Below are positions 1 to 11,089 of a DNA stretch of 64,000 nt, piece by piece; positions within the stretch are counted from its first letter, which is position 1; each line of letters begins with the position of its first letter. Location of the stretch: the NCBI RefSeq assembly GCF_009905375.1, contig NC_133647.1, positions 169,554,275-169,618,274 on the forward strand, read 5' to 3'. Position numbers and translations under genes: made by a program. Below the pieces are notes generated by a model. The model worked only from the letters and a program-made list of their open reading frames with translations. It did not search any database and was not told where the DNA came from. The stretch comes from Apium graveolens (Eukaryota > Streptophyta > Magnoliopsida > Apiales > Apiaceae).

Positions 1-1343
1 AATTCTATGCTGGGATTCCAGTTATCCAGAATGCGTAGAGATGGTGAGATATACGTGTTCATTGGAGATGCTATGAAATTAGCAGTAGTTGCAGTATGAG
101 TTATTCATTTATCTTTTGGTTCAGATAGGATTTTGGTTTTGAACAATTGTCTTTATATACCTTCTTTTAGAAGAAATCTAATTTCGGTTTCTAAGATTGC
201 TATGGATAGTTATAATGTTTGTTTGGATCGTAATGTTTCTATTATAATGAATAAATGAATTATATGTTCTGGTACATTCCAAGACAATTTGTATATAATT
301 AATCCTAGTCAACCTGCACTGCACCTACAATATAGGGAATTGAATAACACGTCTTCTACCCCTACTAAAAGAAAGGAACCTTCTAGTTTGAACCAAATAT
401 ATCTTTGGCACTTGAGATTAGGTCATATTAACTTGAGGAGGATTTAAAGACTGATAGTAGATGGGCCTTTAAGCTCATTGGCAGTGGAGCCATTTCCAGT
501 TTGTGAATCCTACTTGGAAGGTAAAATGACAAATAGGCATTTTAAGGAAAAGGGGAATAGGGCCAAATAAGTGTTAGAATTGGTTCACACTAATTTATTT
601 GGACCCATGAATATCCAAGAAAGAGGTGATTATGAGTATTTCATCACATTCATTGATGATTATTCTAGATATGGGTATGTTTATTTGTTGCGCCGTAAAT
701 CTGAGTGCTTTGAGAAGTTCAAAGAGTACAAAGCTAAAACGGAGAAGCGACTTAATAAAAGTATCAAGTCACTACGATCAGATCGTGGGGGTGAATACTT
801 GCTTGGAGAATTTAGGGAATATTTATTAGAGAATGTGATAGAATCCCAATTAACTACACCAGGCACACCCCAGCCGAACGGTGTAGCAGAGAGAAGGAAC
901 TGAACACTTTTAGAGAGTGTTAGATCGATGATGAGTTATTCAGATTTACCCAAGTCATTTTGGGGACATTCTTTAGAAACAACAGCTTATATTATGAATC
1001 TAGTCCCTTCTAAATCGGTTCCTAAAACCCCCTTATAATTTTGGACCGGGGACAAACTGAGTCTAAGACACATTCAGATATGGGGTTATCCAGAACATGT
1101 GCTGAACAAGAACACGACTAAGTTTGAATCTCGTATAGAAGTATGGCTGTTTATAGGCTACCCTATGGGAATGAAAGGTTATTTATTTTATAGTCCGAAG
1201 AATTGGGATGTCATTGTTAGCACCAATGCTAGATTCTTAGAGTAAGACTATATATTAAATCACAAACCCATGAGTAGTATCGTTTTAGAGGAACTAGTGG
1301 GAGGGACAAATAATACCAAGAAACCTATTGTACAGGTAGAATA
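1..1343 (+). mobile_element. Ty1/copia element A, internal fragment cut by element B
   Basis: Conceptual translation follows the copia pol order: region after the protease, GAG-pre-integrase with a WHLRLGH-type zinc motif near 410-430, integrase core, then the integrase C-terminal part ending near 1340. Several in-frame stops make it a relic. It stops abruptly at 1343, where a TG-starting LTR of copia B begins. No reverse transcriptase of A is seen in the window, because B and later insertions lie in between. The left end continues outside the window. Confidence 0.85.
571..1250 (+). pseudogene. copia integrase core of element A, decayed
   Basis: The open stretch 571-903 has the retroviral integrase fold signature: FITFIDDYSRYGYVYLL with the second catalytic Asp, SDRGGEY, then PNGVAERRN with the catalytic Glu. 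The first catalytic Asp, normally in a VHxDLxGP motif, reads Asn here (VHTNLFGP). A stop follows ERRN at 901, and similarity continues to about 1250 in the same general order (KSFWGHSLETTAYI, then a FIGYP-type motif). It is a dead copy. In its family the protein joins retrotransposon cDNA to chromosomal DNA. Confidence 0.85.
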
Positions 1344-2901
1344 TGTTAGTGTTTGTGCCCTAGAGACAACACTATGATGTTTTAGTTTAAGACATTAGGA
1401 TTATTAATGTTTATGTTCTATCTAATATTCCCTTTAAATTTATTAATTCTTAATTTACTGTGATATAAATGTTAGATTAATAAATGTCTTTGGAATATGA
1501 TATGCAATTCTATATCTCTAAGTACGTGACTTAGAAATGAGATTATGAGAATAGTATCAATATTCCTAAAGGTCCCTAGTCGATTATTATTATTAAGGGA
1601 CAATAATAATTCATTAAGACTGGTGTGTTTGTTGACTAATGATCACATCTCATTGATCATAGGTATGATGATACTAAAGTCAAAAACACAGGCAGATGTA
1701 TATGTACATGGTGCTAGACAGACCCAATATGAGATTCTACATGTCTTTTGTGTCATAAGTAATTCTCACAGTGATAATGATGTAATGGTCCTTAGACCTG
1801 AAGTCATTATATTTTTATACGAGAACTAATATACATCGATTCCATTAAAAGTTATCCTTGACCGGGTAATGATAAAAGTGAACATTGGGTATATTATGAA
1901 TCGTATGAGAAATATAAATGATCTAGATGGGATTTAACCCTCCTATTTTAGGAGTGATATTATTGGCCTCTTGTGTGAGCTAGACTATGAAATTCGTGGC
2001 CACGCTCAAATGTTGATTTGATATGATAGTTTACTCATTGATCAAGGAAACTTGGATTAAACTATGACGAGGATGACACATTACATGCCTCTAGTTTAAT
2101 CTATAATATTTAGTTAAAGGGATTATATTACATTGTACATTATTCACAAAAGGTTTAATCGATCACCGATTCAATTATTATTACTTGGGTAACAATGATG
2201 TATTACTAGATGCCGCTCATTGTTTACGATTTTAAATTAGATTTAAAATTCATTGCCAATGTAATAATAACCTATAGGGTCACACACTAAGAATGCTTGA
2301 AGGATTATTTAATTTAAATTGGATTTAAATTATATTAAAGTAATTCAAATTATTTATGATATTAATTAAGTATGACTTAATTAATTAGATAAAAATTGAT
2401 ATTCAAATTTACTAATATTAATTATGAAATTTATTTATTAAATAATTAAGTGAGACTTAATTATAATACAAATAGGAATTTTGAATTAGTAGTAACTCCT
2501 AATTAGTTAAGAGTTATAATTCGTTTTTCTACTCTCTATATAAGATCTCTTGTGTGGCTTATTTTTTGGTGTGCAAGACTTTTACTAAAACTCTAGCCAC
2601 CAAGAGAGAAGATGGAGAGAGCAAGAAGAAACGGGTTGTGCTGGTACACATCCAATCCTTGAGTTCAAGCATTCGTGTGGATATCGATAGAGCGTAGATC
2701 ACGAGAGCATGATGCGTGGTGATTGAACAAGCTTTGGATCTCCATTAGTCAACCAATTGGTAAAGCTTCTTAAGGTAAACAATCTGATCTATGAATTAAA
2801 TATATGTTTTTCGCATGGATCCCGCGGTGGGTTTCAAAAATTTTGATTTTTCACGTTTTTAATTACTGTTTCCGTTGCATTTATGTGCTCGAAACCCATC
2901 A
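1344..2901 (+). repeat. 5' LTR of copia B (1558 bp)
   Basis: Starts TGTTAG and ends CA directly before a Met-tRNA primer site. The same sequence restarts at 8439. A TATA box (TATATAAG) is at 2537-2544, followed by a leader containing AAGAGAGAAG-type purine runs. A 94-codon open frame (1545-1829) recurs in the other LTR, but I do not regard it as a gene. Confidence 0.93.
2537..2544 (+). promoter_or_regulatory. TATA box of copia B LTR
   Basis: TATATAAG in the context CTCTATATAAGATC, about 365 bp before the LTR end. This places transcription start near 2570. The position is inferred from the usual 25-35 bp spacing. Confidence 0.55.
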
Positions 2902-2902
2902 A

Positions 2903-2914
2903 TGGCATCAGAGT
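2903..2914 (+). other. Primer binding site of copia B
   Basis: TGGCATCAGAGT begins one base after the LTR. It is a one-mismatch form of the usual plant TGGTATCAGAGC site complementary to initiator-Met tRNA. Confidence 0.85.
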
Positions 2915-4950
2915 TACTTGCGAAAAGTGTTTAATTCATTTATGTGTTTACTGATTTTATAATGATAACATGTATACAGTATTCCGTGACTGTTATGTAT
3001 GCGGTTTTGTATGTTTTACATGTTGTTATATTTATATATGCGTATGTATATATATGTTTTGAATATATGATATTCATAAGAGTTGTATAATCATATGATG
3101 ATTATATAATCTGTATATATACTGATATATACATGTTTTGTGTTTGTTCTTATTATAAGAATCGTATTTGATACGATTCTAAATCGGATGCAACGAATTT
3201 GCTGAAATCTGTGTCTGGTGTCCGTTTTGGCGAATGAATAAGCTATTTCATATGGAATCGAGCGTCTGAAAGTAACAGATAGCTAAAGCTATTATCGACT
3301 GATCTGTAAGGCATTTGACGTCGTTTAGGCCCTGTAATCTGCGATTTAATGTTACCAAATTTAATTTCGAATTTTCTGATTTTTTCAATATTAGGTTTTT
3401 ATGATTAGATCATGATGAGTATGATATTTTAAGATCAGATTATGTATTTTAACATGTTATTTTGTGTTAATTGAGCATGGTGGATGGTTATGGCTTATGA
3501 CATTAGGTTAATGGTTTTGGTTTTTCAAATACGGCTTGTATGTGATTTAATCTTGTAATTATTAAATCTCGAATGTAACTCGAGTTCTTCTTGTAAGTTC
3601 ATTAGATTAGTTTTCATATTTCATTCTTGTAATGTACATGAAGACATGAAGATTTGAAGATCAAGGGTAATCCCACACAGAGGCCAACCAAGGAAGCAAT
3701 ACAAGAAAAAAGACATGTAATAGTTAACCTGTATTTATTTTCCACCTTAGATTGACCTAGATCTTTGTCATTAGCTTGATAAAGATCACATAGGATGAAG
3801 CCATAACCAACCATGTTTATTTATTACACTTTACATATATATGTGCATATGATGAATGTATGTGTAGAGTAGTTTATAAATATGCATGCTTAATTAGATT
3901 AAGGATGTATGTATTAGATACGACACCCATGCCATGGTTGGTAAACAAGATAAAATCTGTAATGATTCAAGATTTTAAAATAAACAAATGATTATGATCT
4001 TCTCGTGTTTATGAAACACGGAATAAAATACAATTTTTTTTTGTTTCTGACATGGGGCGATTTTGTCAAAAGCGAGTTCATTGAACTTGTAAGGTTGTTG
4101 GTTTGAAGCGAGACCGTTGTGACTCCCTCACTACCTGGAAATCAAACCATTGACGAATATTGATTTGAAGTATTTTATTCAAGGAAAAATTAGGAATCTC
4201 TTTATGATGGGATCATGATCGTTTTAAAATTAACAAAACCCTAAAGTTAATATTAAGTTGATCAGATGCCTTCCAATGAGTCCAATGCGTTAACCCCTAG
4301 ATCGACCATGAGTGGGTTCGCCAAAGCGAAGTACTCCTATCTATCGTGGGAGATGTGTTGAAGTATATTGATACTTTTTGACTATTGGGTTTGACTTAAC
4401 TAAGTTATCATAATAGGATTATGAACTTAGAGGCATAGAGTTTGGCGAGATTTATTAGATAAATATGAACAAGTGTTATTCCACCAAGCTATCCAAGAGT
4501 TATATAGTTGATATAATTGACAAATGTTATCTGCATAAATAATCATGTTTTAGGAAAAAGCTAAAGCTGACCTAACGCGTGGTAAAATATGGATCTTGGC
4601 TCACTAGAAAGGATATAGAAGATATTTTTTCCGAATTAATAGTTAGGGCTATTGATTTGATAAAAATAGTGGAGATATATATTGTGAATATATATATGAA
4701 TAATCACTTGAACATAATTTAATGATCATCTGTAGACTAAGTCATTTTATGCACTTTAATATTGTAGATATCAAATGACAAATAACACAAATAATTTCTT
4801 TATGTAATAGTCCTTGAGAAGGACGCTGACATGAAATAATTTCCTCGATTGATATGGGAACTTGAGGATTGTCCTCGGGTTCAAGGATGTCACTCAAACC
4901 CCTCCCTTATTTCTTCTAGATGAGAATGAAACATGTGCAGAACAAAATGC
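2915..4950 (+). other. Long leader of copia B, no clear sense gene
   Basis: About 2 kb between primer site and gag, AT-rich and stop-filled in the sense direction. The only notable frame is antisense (3614-3814, 66 codons, starting MVGYGFILCDL). It recurs in the B' copy at 52019-52216, starting MAGYGFILCDL and similar for about 45 residues before a frame change. No family recognised; this may be chance openness. Confidence 0.5.
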
Positions 4951-5560
4951 TCACCAGAAGCAAATTAATTATGCAACTGATGTTTCATGTCTCATGCTTG
5001 TAATTATGAGTGCTGAGCTTTAGAAGCAACAAGAGCATAATGATGCTTATGATATGATTGAGCACCTTCAAAAGATATTTGAAGGATAGGCTCGTCAGAA
5101 AGATTTGACAATAATAAGGCACCATACTTTTACATTAATGGGAGAATCATATCCGGTTGGACCACATGTTCTAAAGGTGATAGTCATATGTTCCTTGATA
5201 TTTTGGGTTTCAAGAATGGTCTAAAGACTCAGCTTGATTTGATCAAATGATCTTTGAACAACTTCTATTCTCAGTTTGTTAAGAACAAAAGGAATGAGAT
5301 AGACAGAACACTCACTGAGTTGTTAAGCATGTTTAGAACTACTGAAAATAACACGGTAAAGGCATGAATTACGTCCATATTGATGATGTACACATGGAAT
5401 GCAAATGGGAAGGGAAAGTGGACAGGCAAGGTAAGATTTCATCTTATTCGGTGCCAAACCAAAGTCCAATCCCAAAGGGCTTTTGAAGCCTAAGAGTGGT
5501 GTTGCTAAAGGAGATGATTGTCATTTCTGTGGAAATAACTGGATGAATGGAAGTTAAATT
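4950..5560 (+). pseudogene. copia gag remnant of element B
   Basis: Broken translation matches the plant copia Gag pattern: AYDMIEHLQ near 5045-5075, SYPVGPHVLK near 5150, then FYSQFVKN and TLTELLSMFRT near 5265-5345. It ends with the first half of a zinc knuckle (CHFCG) near 5520. In-frame stops interrupt it. Gag forms the virus-like particle in intact elements. Confidence 0.75.
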
Positions 5561-6038
5561 GTTGAGCTTATTTGGAAGATCTAAAGAAGAAGACTAGCAA
5601 TGGTCAAGCTTCTGGTTTAGGGTTAGAATTGGAGCAAAAGTAGTTGCTTTAGTTGAAGGAACTCGATACCTAATTTTGCCCAAAAGGCGAGATTGAGAAC
5701 TTGTTAAATTGTTATTACGTGCCTGCCTTTAGCGGATACATTAAGTCAATTTCTTGTCAGGACAAGAAAGGTTTTCATTTTAATTAAATAAACAATAGTT
5801 GTTTATTCTATTTCAATGATAAGACTTATAATGTTGCACAATTAGTTAACAATTTACATGTTCTAAGTTGACTCAAATCAAACATTACCTCTAGCATTTT
5901 CGTTAAGCCATATTAATGAGAAACGCATTTTTTAGTTACATATAGATGAATACTTGAATAAGTTTAATCTTGAATCATACGGAAGATGTGAACTTTATCT
6001 CATTGGCAAAATGACTAAAGCTTCTTTTACCTGATCAG

Positions 6039-6720
6039 GTGAAAGGGCCACCGAATGATTATGACTTATACATAATGATGTATATGGTCGAATGCGTATG
6101 CTGGCAAGGGGGCTTATACTACTTCATAACATTTACTGATGATTTTAGTAGATATGGATATGTGGTTCTTATGAAGAATAAATCCGATTTTTTTGAAATG
6201 TTCAAAGAATATAAGGCCGAAGTAGAAAAGAAAACAAGGGAAAAGTATAAAAGTTTTACGTTCAGATCGTGGAGGAGAATACTTAAACCTCAATTTTAAG
6301 AGTTTCTTGAAGGAGTGTGATAGTGTATCGTAACTTACTCCATCTGGAACAACTCAATGGAATAAAGATTTTGAGAGGATAAATCGTACCTTGTTAGACA
6401 TAGTGTGATCAATGATGAGTCAAGTGGATCTTCCATTCAGTTTCTAGGGTTATGCTCTAGAAATGGCTGCATATTCACTTAACCAAGTTCCGACTAAAGC
6501 GATTCAAAATACTACGTATGAGATATAGAGTGACGAATGTCATAGCATGTCATTTATGAAAATTTGGGGACGTGAAGCGTTTGTAAAACGTTTACCCTCT
6601 GACAAGCTTGGACCAAAATTAGATAGATGCTATTTTGTGGGATATCCAAGTGAGACTAGGGTATAGTTTTATAATCCTTTCGAGAACCAAGTGTTTGTTG
6701 GTCGGGCCGCTGTATTTTTT
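6039..6720 (+). pseudogene. copia integrase remnant of element B
   Basis: FITFTDDFSRYGYVVLMKNKS at about 6122-6185 carries the integrase second-Asp block, followed by a frameshift in the SDRGGEY region near 6260. Out-of-frame similarity continues to the integrase C-terminal region, with a KLGPKLDRCYFVGYP-like stretch near 6600-6660. The first catalytic block is not recognisable. Confidence 0.75.
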
Positions 6721-6957
6721 GAGGGAGAACTACTTCCTAAGAAAATTAGTGGGAGGATAAAACATCTCGATGAATATCAAGAACCACATGATAACATTGA
6801 ACCAGAGTTGGAATAAGATCAGGATGTACATCAAAATGTTGAAAGTAATCCTGTTCAGGAAACACAGGTTATTCGTAGATCTAGTAGGATTCACCATGAG
6901 TCTGGGAGAATTATGGATTTCTTTTGACTCGAAATGGTGATATGATGCTTACGGATA

Positions 6958-7720
6958 ATGATAAAGCCTCTTACCTACCATGATGCTATGAATCACCCAG
7001 ACTCCGAGAGATGGCCGAAGGCCATAAAATCTGAGATGGAATCCATGTATCAAAATAAAGTATTGACTTTAGTTGATCCTCTTAAAGGGGTAAAATCTAT
7101 AGGGTGCAAATGGGTTTTCAAGAAGAAAACTGACATGGATGGTAAAGTACAAACCTATAAGGTGCGACTAGTGGCAACAAGTTTCAAACAAATTCATGGT
7201 ATAGACGATGATGAGACTTTTTCACCAGTTGCTATGGTCAAGTCCATCAGGATTTTGTTAGCAATAGTTGTTTACTTTGACTATGAGATTTGGCAAATGG
7301 ATGTCAAAACTGCTTTCTTATATGGGAGCCTTGAAGAGGATGTATATATGATACAACCTGAGGGTTTTGTCGATACAAAGTTTGCTAAGATAGTTTTTAA
7401 GTTGTTTTTATCTATTTATAGATTGAAGCAAGCCTCAAGGAGAATGAATATTCATTTTGATAAAATAGTCAAAGAGTTTGGCTTTATTCAAAACGAAGAT
7501 GAACCATGTGTTTGCAAGAAGGTTAGTGGGAGTCATGTGACATTTCTAGTATTATATGTAGATGACATATAACAGATATGGAATGACATACCTTCTCTAC
7601 AGGATGTTAAGACTTGGTTGATAAATAATTTCTCGATGAAAGACTTAGGCGGTGCCACCTATATATTAGGGATCAAGATCTATAGAAATAGATTGAAGAG
7701 ATTAATCGACCTAGTCGGAG
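6958..7720 (+). pseudogene. copia reverse transcriptase of element B, truncated
   Basis: An open 204-codon stretch covers the RT: GCKWVFKKK, then MDVKTAFLYGSLEEDVYM, then the active-site YVDD at the very end, where a stop directly follows (7570). The normal continuation (DLGGATYILGIKI-like) is still visible to about 7690 in another frame. The enzyme copies element RNA into cDNA; this copy cannot do so. Confidence 0.88.
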
Positions 7721-8438
7721 TACATACATTGATAAAGTATTACATCATTTTATGATGCAAGAGACAAAAAAAGGATATGTTTCGATGTCTCATGGGATAG
7801 TGATCTCAAAAGATAATTGCCCCCTAAATCATTAGATGATAAAGGCCGTTTGAGGAAGTTCCAGATGCGTCAGCAATTGGATCTATAATGTGTACAATGA
7901 TATATATTTATCCTGATGTTTCGTATGCTTTGAGCATGACGATCAGATACCAGTCTAATCCAGGTGAGGGTCACTGAATAGTTTTCAAGAATATTCTTAA
8001 GTACTTAAAGAGGACTAAAGATTTATTTTTGGTGTATGGAGAAGATAGGGAACTAGTTGTAAAGGGTTAAACTGATACTAGTTTCTGAACCTAATTTTTG
8101 GACAGACAAGGATGATTACGAGTTTATGTCTGTTTTGTGTTTTGTCTAAATATAATTGATGTTAGCTTGAATAGTTCACAGCAAGAACATTGATGATTCT
8201 ATGGAAGCCGAATACATTGATATTTTTTGAAATAGCCATCGAGACTGTTTAGGCATGTCCTTAGGCAATATCGCCTTATAATAAGATTAATGATTAAGGA
8301 GATATAAATGTAAAGTGCATATTATGATAGTGTTGCAGACCCACTGACTAAGGCTTTGTCGCAGCAGAAGTACGATGGTCATACTAGTTCCATGAGTATT
8401 AGATACATGGGTGATTGACTCTAGTGCAAGTGGGAGAT
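7721..8438 (+). pseudogene. copia RNase H remnant and polypurine tract of element B
   Basis: Stop-filled sequence with scattered RNase H similarity: SYALSMTIRYQSNPG-like near 7920-7970 and KTLSQQKY-like near 8350. It ends in the purine tract GTGGGAGAT (8430-8438) directly before the 3' LTR, which would prime plus-strand synthesis. Confidence 0.65.
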
Positions 8439-9339
8439 TGTTAGTGTTTGTGGCCTAGACACAACACTATGATGTTTTAGTTTAAGACATTAGGATTCTT
8501 AATGTTTATTTTCTATCGATTATTCCCTTTATAATTTCTTAATTTTTAATTTACTGCGATATAAATGATGTCCTTGGAATATGATATGCAATTATATATC
8601 TCTAAGTACGTGACTTAGAAATGAGATTATGAGAATAGTATCAATATTTCTAAAGGTCCCTAGTCAAGTATTATTATTAAGGGACAATAATAATTCATTA
8701 AGACTGGTGTGTTTGTTGACTGATGATCACATCTCATTGATCATAGGTATGATGATACTAAAGTCAAAAACACAGGCATATGTATATGTACATGGTGCTG
8801 GACAGACCCAGTGTGAGATTCTACATGTCTATTGTGTCATAAGTAATTCTCACAGTGATAATGATGTAATGGTCCTTAGACCTGAGGTCATTATATTTCT
8901 ATACGAGAACTAATATGTATTGATTCCATTAAAAGTTATCCTTGACCGGGTAATGATAAAAGTGGACATTGGGTATATTATGAATCGAATGAGAAATTTG
9001 AATGATCTAGATGGGATTTAACCCTCCTATTTTAGGAGTGATAATATTGGCCTCTTGTGTGAGTTAGACTACGAAATGCGTGGCCACCCTCAAATGTTGA
9101 TTTGATATGATAGTATACTAATTGATCAAGTAAACTTGGATTAAACTATGATGAGGATGACACATTACATGCCTCTGGTTTAATCTATAATATTTGGTTA
9201 AAGGGATTATATTACATTGTACATTATTCACCAAAGGTTTAATCGATCACTGATTCAATTATTATTACTTGGGTAGAAATAATGTATTATTAGATGCCGC
9301 TCATTGTTTATGATTTTAAATTAGATTTAAAATTCGTTG
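8439..9339 (+). repeat. 3' LTR of copia B, truncated by element C
   Basis: Begins TGTTAGTGTTTGTGG, parallel to 1344, and follows the 5' LTR with scattered substitutions to the equivalent of about 2245. There it is replaced by the terminal TGTTAGGTCACAC of element C. The remaining ~650 bp of this LTR is not found elsewhere in the window. Confidence 0.92.
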
Positions 9340-9905
9340 TGTTAGGTCACACAACACTATAGAAGGGGGTTGAATATAGTGTTTATACAATGAAATCGAT
9401 TTCAAACACAAGTATGTAACAGTAATCAAGTATATTCAATATAATAAATTCTGTTACAATAGAACAATTGTTCTTTCTCAGTGATGAAAAATATCACTAA
9501 GAGCTGCTAGGTTACAATGTATAATCTTTCTCGATAATGATAACACATATAGTGTAAACCCAAAGCTGTGTTTATATAGTACACAGTTACAAGATATCTT
9601 CTAATTGATATAGAATATAATTATGTCTCCTAAAATATATCAATCAGATATTATCTTCTACAAGTCTTCTAGTCTTCTAACTCTTCATGCATATCTTCTA
9701 TTGTTTTAGTCACGATCCTTTCCTGTTAATCAGCTGCTTTCCTTATCTGAAGTATCCGCACTTAAGTTCTGATATAAATCCTGAAGGCCTTAAGTTCTGA
9801 TATAAGTTCTGACTTCAGTAAGTTCTGATTTCCAGTAAGTCCTGATATTAAGTTCTGAAAACTAAACACAACAGATTAGACATGACATCTCAAATATATC
9901 TAACA
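9340..9905 (-). repeat. 3' LTR of element C (566 bp)
   Basis: On the minus strand it starts TGTTAGATAT and ends ACCTAACA. An equally long copy is at 39450-40015. It contains a TATA-like box (minus strand CTATATAAAC, about 9571-9580) and upstream of it an array of AAGTTCTGA motifs (plus-strand reading) at 9770-9860. Confidence 0.93.
9770..9860. promoter_or_regulatory. AAGTTCTGA motif array in the LTR of C
   Basis: Five exact AAGTTCTGA copies plus degenerate ones (AATCCTGA, AAGTCCTGA) in about 90 bp, roughly 190 bp upstream of the TATA-like box in element orientation. The C' LTR keeps three exact copies. The same motif forms the array in the LTR of copia F. A promoter role is inferred from position and repetition. 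Confidence 0.6.
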
Positions 9906-9920
9906 ATCTCCCCCAACTTG
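9906..9920 (-). other. Polypurine tract of element C
   Basis: Minus strand AAGTTGGGGGAGAT directly before the LTR start. It is G-rich as in Sirevirus-type copia elements and is the presumed plus-strand primer. Confidence 0.85.
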
Positions 9921-10043
9921 TAAATTATGCAAAATATACAAGTTAATAGATTTGATGATGTCAAAAACATTTAAGTACAAATGTAATAAGAGTTTATTTA
10001 GACAACTAACTACAACTTACAGTCCTTTTAGCTTTTACCAAAT

Positions 10044-10856
10044 TTACTGAGTCAATCTGATTCCAAAGTGATTTTTGACAAAGTTTAATATCAGCTTTTC
10101 TTCTGCATTCCTCAGGACTTGAGCTAGTGTAACTTTGACTTGCTTCAACTCTTCATCTTGACTTCCAATCTGGTAGATTGCAGTCCTAAGTGCTGAGATA
10201 TGATTTCTTTCCAAACCATCACCAAGTTTGATTACTCTTGGATAAGATGAATCTTCATTATAGCACAGGCATTTCTCTTTCAGAATGACTTCAAGTTTAG
10301 AAGAATCCTTCTTCATTTGAATTTCACTTCCATCATCTTCAATAATGTTTGGAATGAATTCTGTAATCCTTGATCTAGAAATTCTTGCTTTATCCCTTAT
10401 GGTCTTCATGATGAAATTTGACCATCTCCTAGTAATCTCAGACTTTATCTCCAAAAGATAATAAAAGAATTGAAGTTCTTTTAGAGATTTGTTCAGCATA
10501 TCTGATTCTGACATTTGATATGTTCTTCCATCTTCAAGAAATTGAATCAGATTTTCTTTGACATTATGCTTATCATGAGCATCCAGTACCACTTGAACAG
10601 ATATAACCTTATCAAGGTGTTTCTGTGTAACTTCTTCAAGAGGTTTGTCAGTCAATAAAAATGGATCTCTTGTAAGTACTTCAACTCCAGTCTTGATTTT
10701 GGCTTCTTCAGAACCTAGTCCAGCTCTGTCTCTTGCTTCTTTGGCTTTCAATCCAACAGTCATGAAATCAGATAGCATCTGGATTTTCTTAGGATCTGAT
10801 GGATCAATATTCTTCCATAGGAGTTTTCTCTTATCAGTAACTGTCAATTTGTTCAA
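10044..10856 (-). pseudogene. env-like ORF of C, C-terminal coiled-coil part
   Basis: An open run of 270 codons rich in Lys, Glu and Leu with heptad-like stretches (for example LNKSLKELQFFYYLLEIK). It ends ...FGIRLTQ before a TAA at 10044. The corresponding part of C' (40157-40702) is clearly homologous. I see no zinc knuckle, protease or RT motif. Its place between RNase H and the polypurine tract matches the env-like ORF of Sireviruses, whose function is not settled. The frame continues upstream through stops near 10860 and 10940 into the 11090-12880 segment, so this copy is broken. Confidence 0.7.
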
Positions 10857-11089
10857 ATAAACTTAAGCACTGTCAGAGATTGATGTCTTGATGACGTGAT
10901 CAGAATTTGCTGTTTCTTCTGTAGCTTGCTATTCTTCACTCTGAACAACTTGAGTTGTGTCAGAGGTTGTCTTGGATTCTTCAGTTATCTTCCTTCTTTT
11001 CAGAGTTTGAACAGTTTCATCTACTTCAGCAGCATCATCAAATACTTGAACCAGTTTGCATACAGGTTTCATCAGGATTTGAGGAATCT

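Larger units (their letters stand above)
1344..9339 (+). mobile_element. Ty1/copia element B, full layout but decayed, 3' LTR truncated
   Basis: 5' LTR 1344-2901, primer binding site at 2903, about 2 kb of untranslated leader, gag, integrase, reverse transcriptase, RNase H remnants, polypurine tract, then 3' LTR from 8439. The 3' LTR matches the first 890 or so bases of the 5' LTR and is then cut at 9339/9340 by the LTR of element C. Coding parts have many stops and frameshifts. LTR divergence is visible on inspection, so it is not recent. A second member of the family (B') lies at 42470-52872 on the other strand. Confidence 0.92.

Noticed and set aside
1545..1829. 94-codon open frame present in both B LTRs (also 8629-8913)
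   Set aside because: The two are copies of the same LTR sequence, so shared openness is expected. No motif, no promoter before it and no codon pattern of a protein gene.
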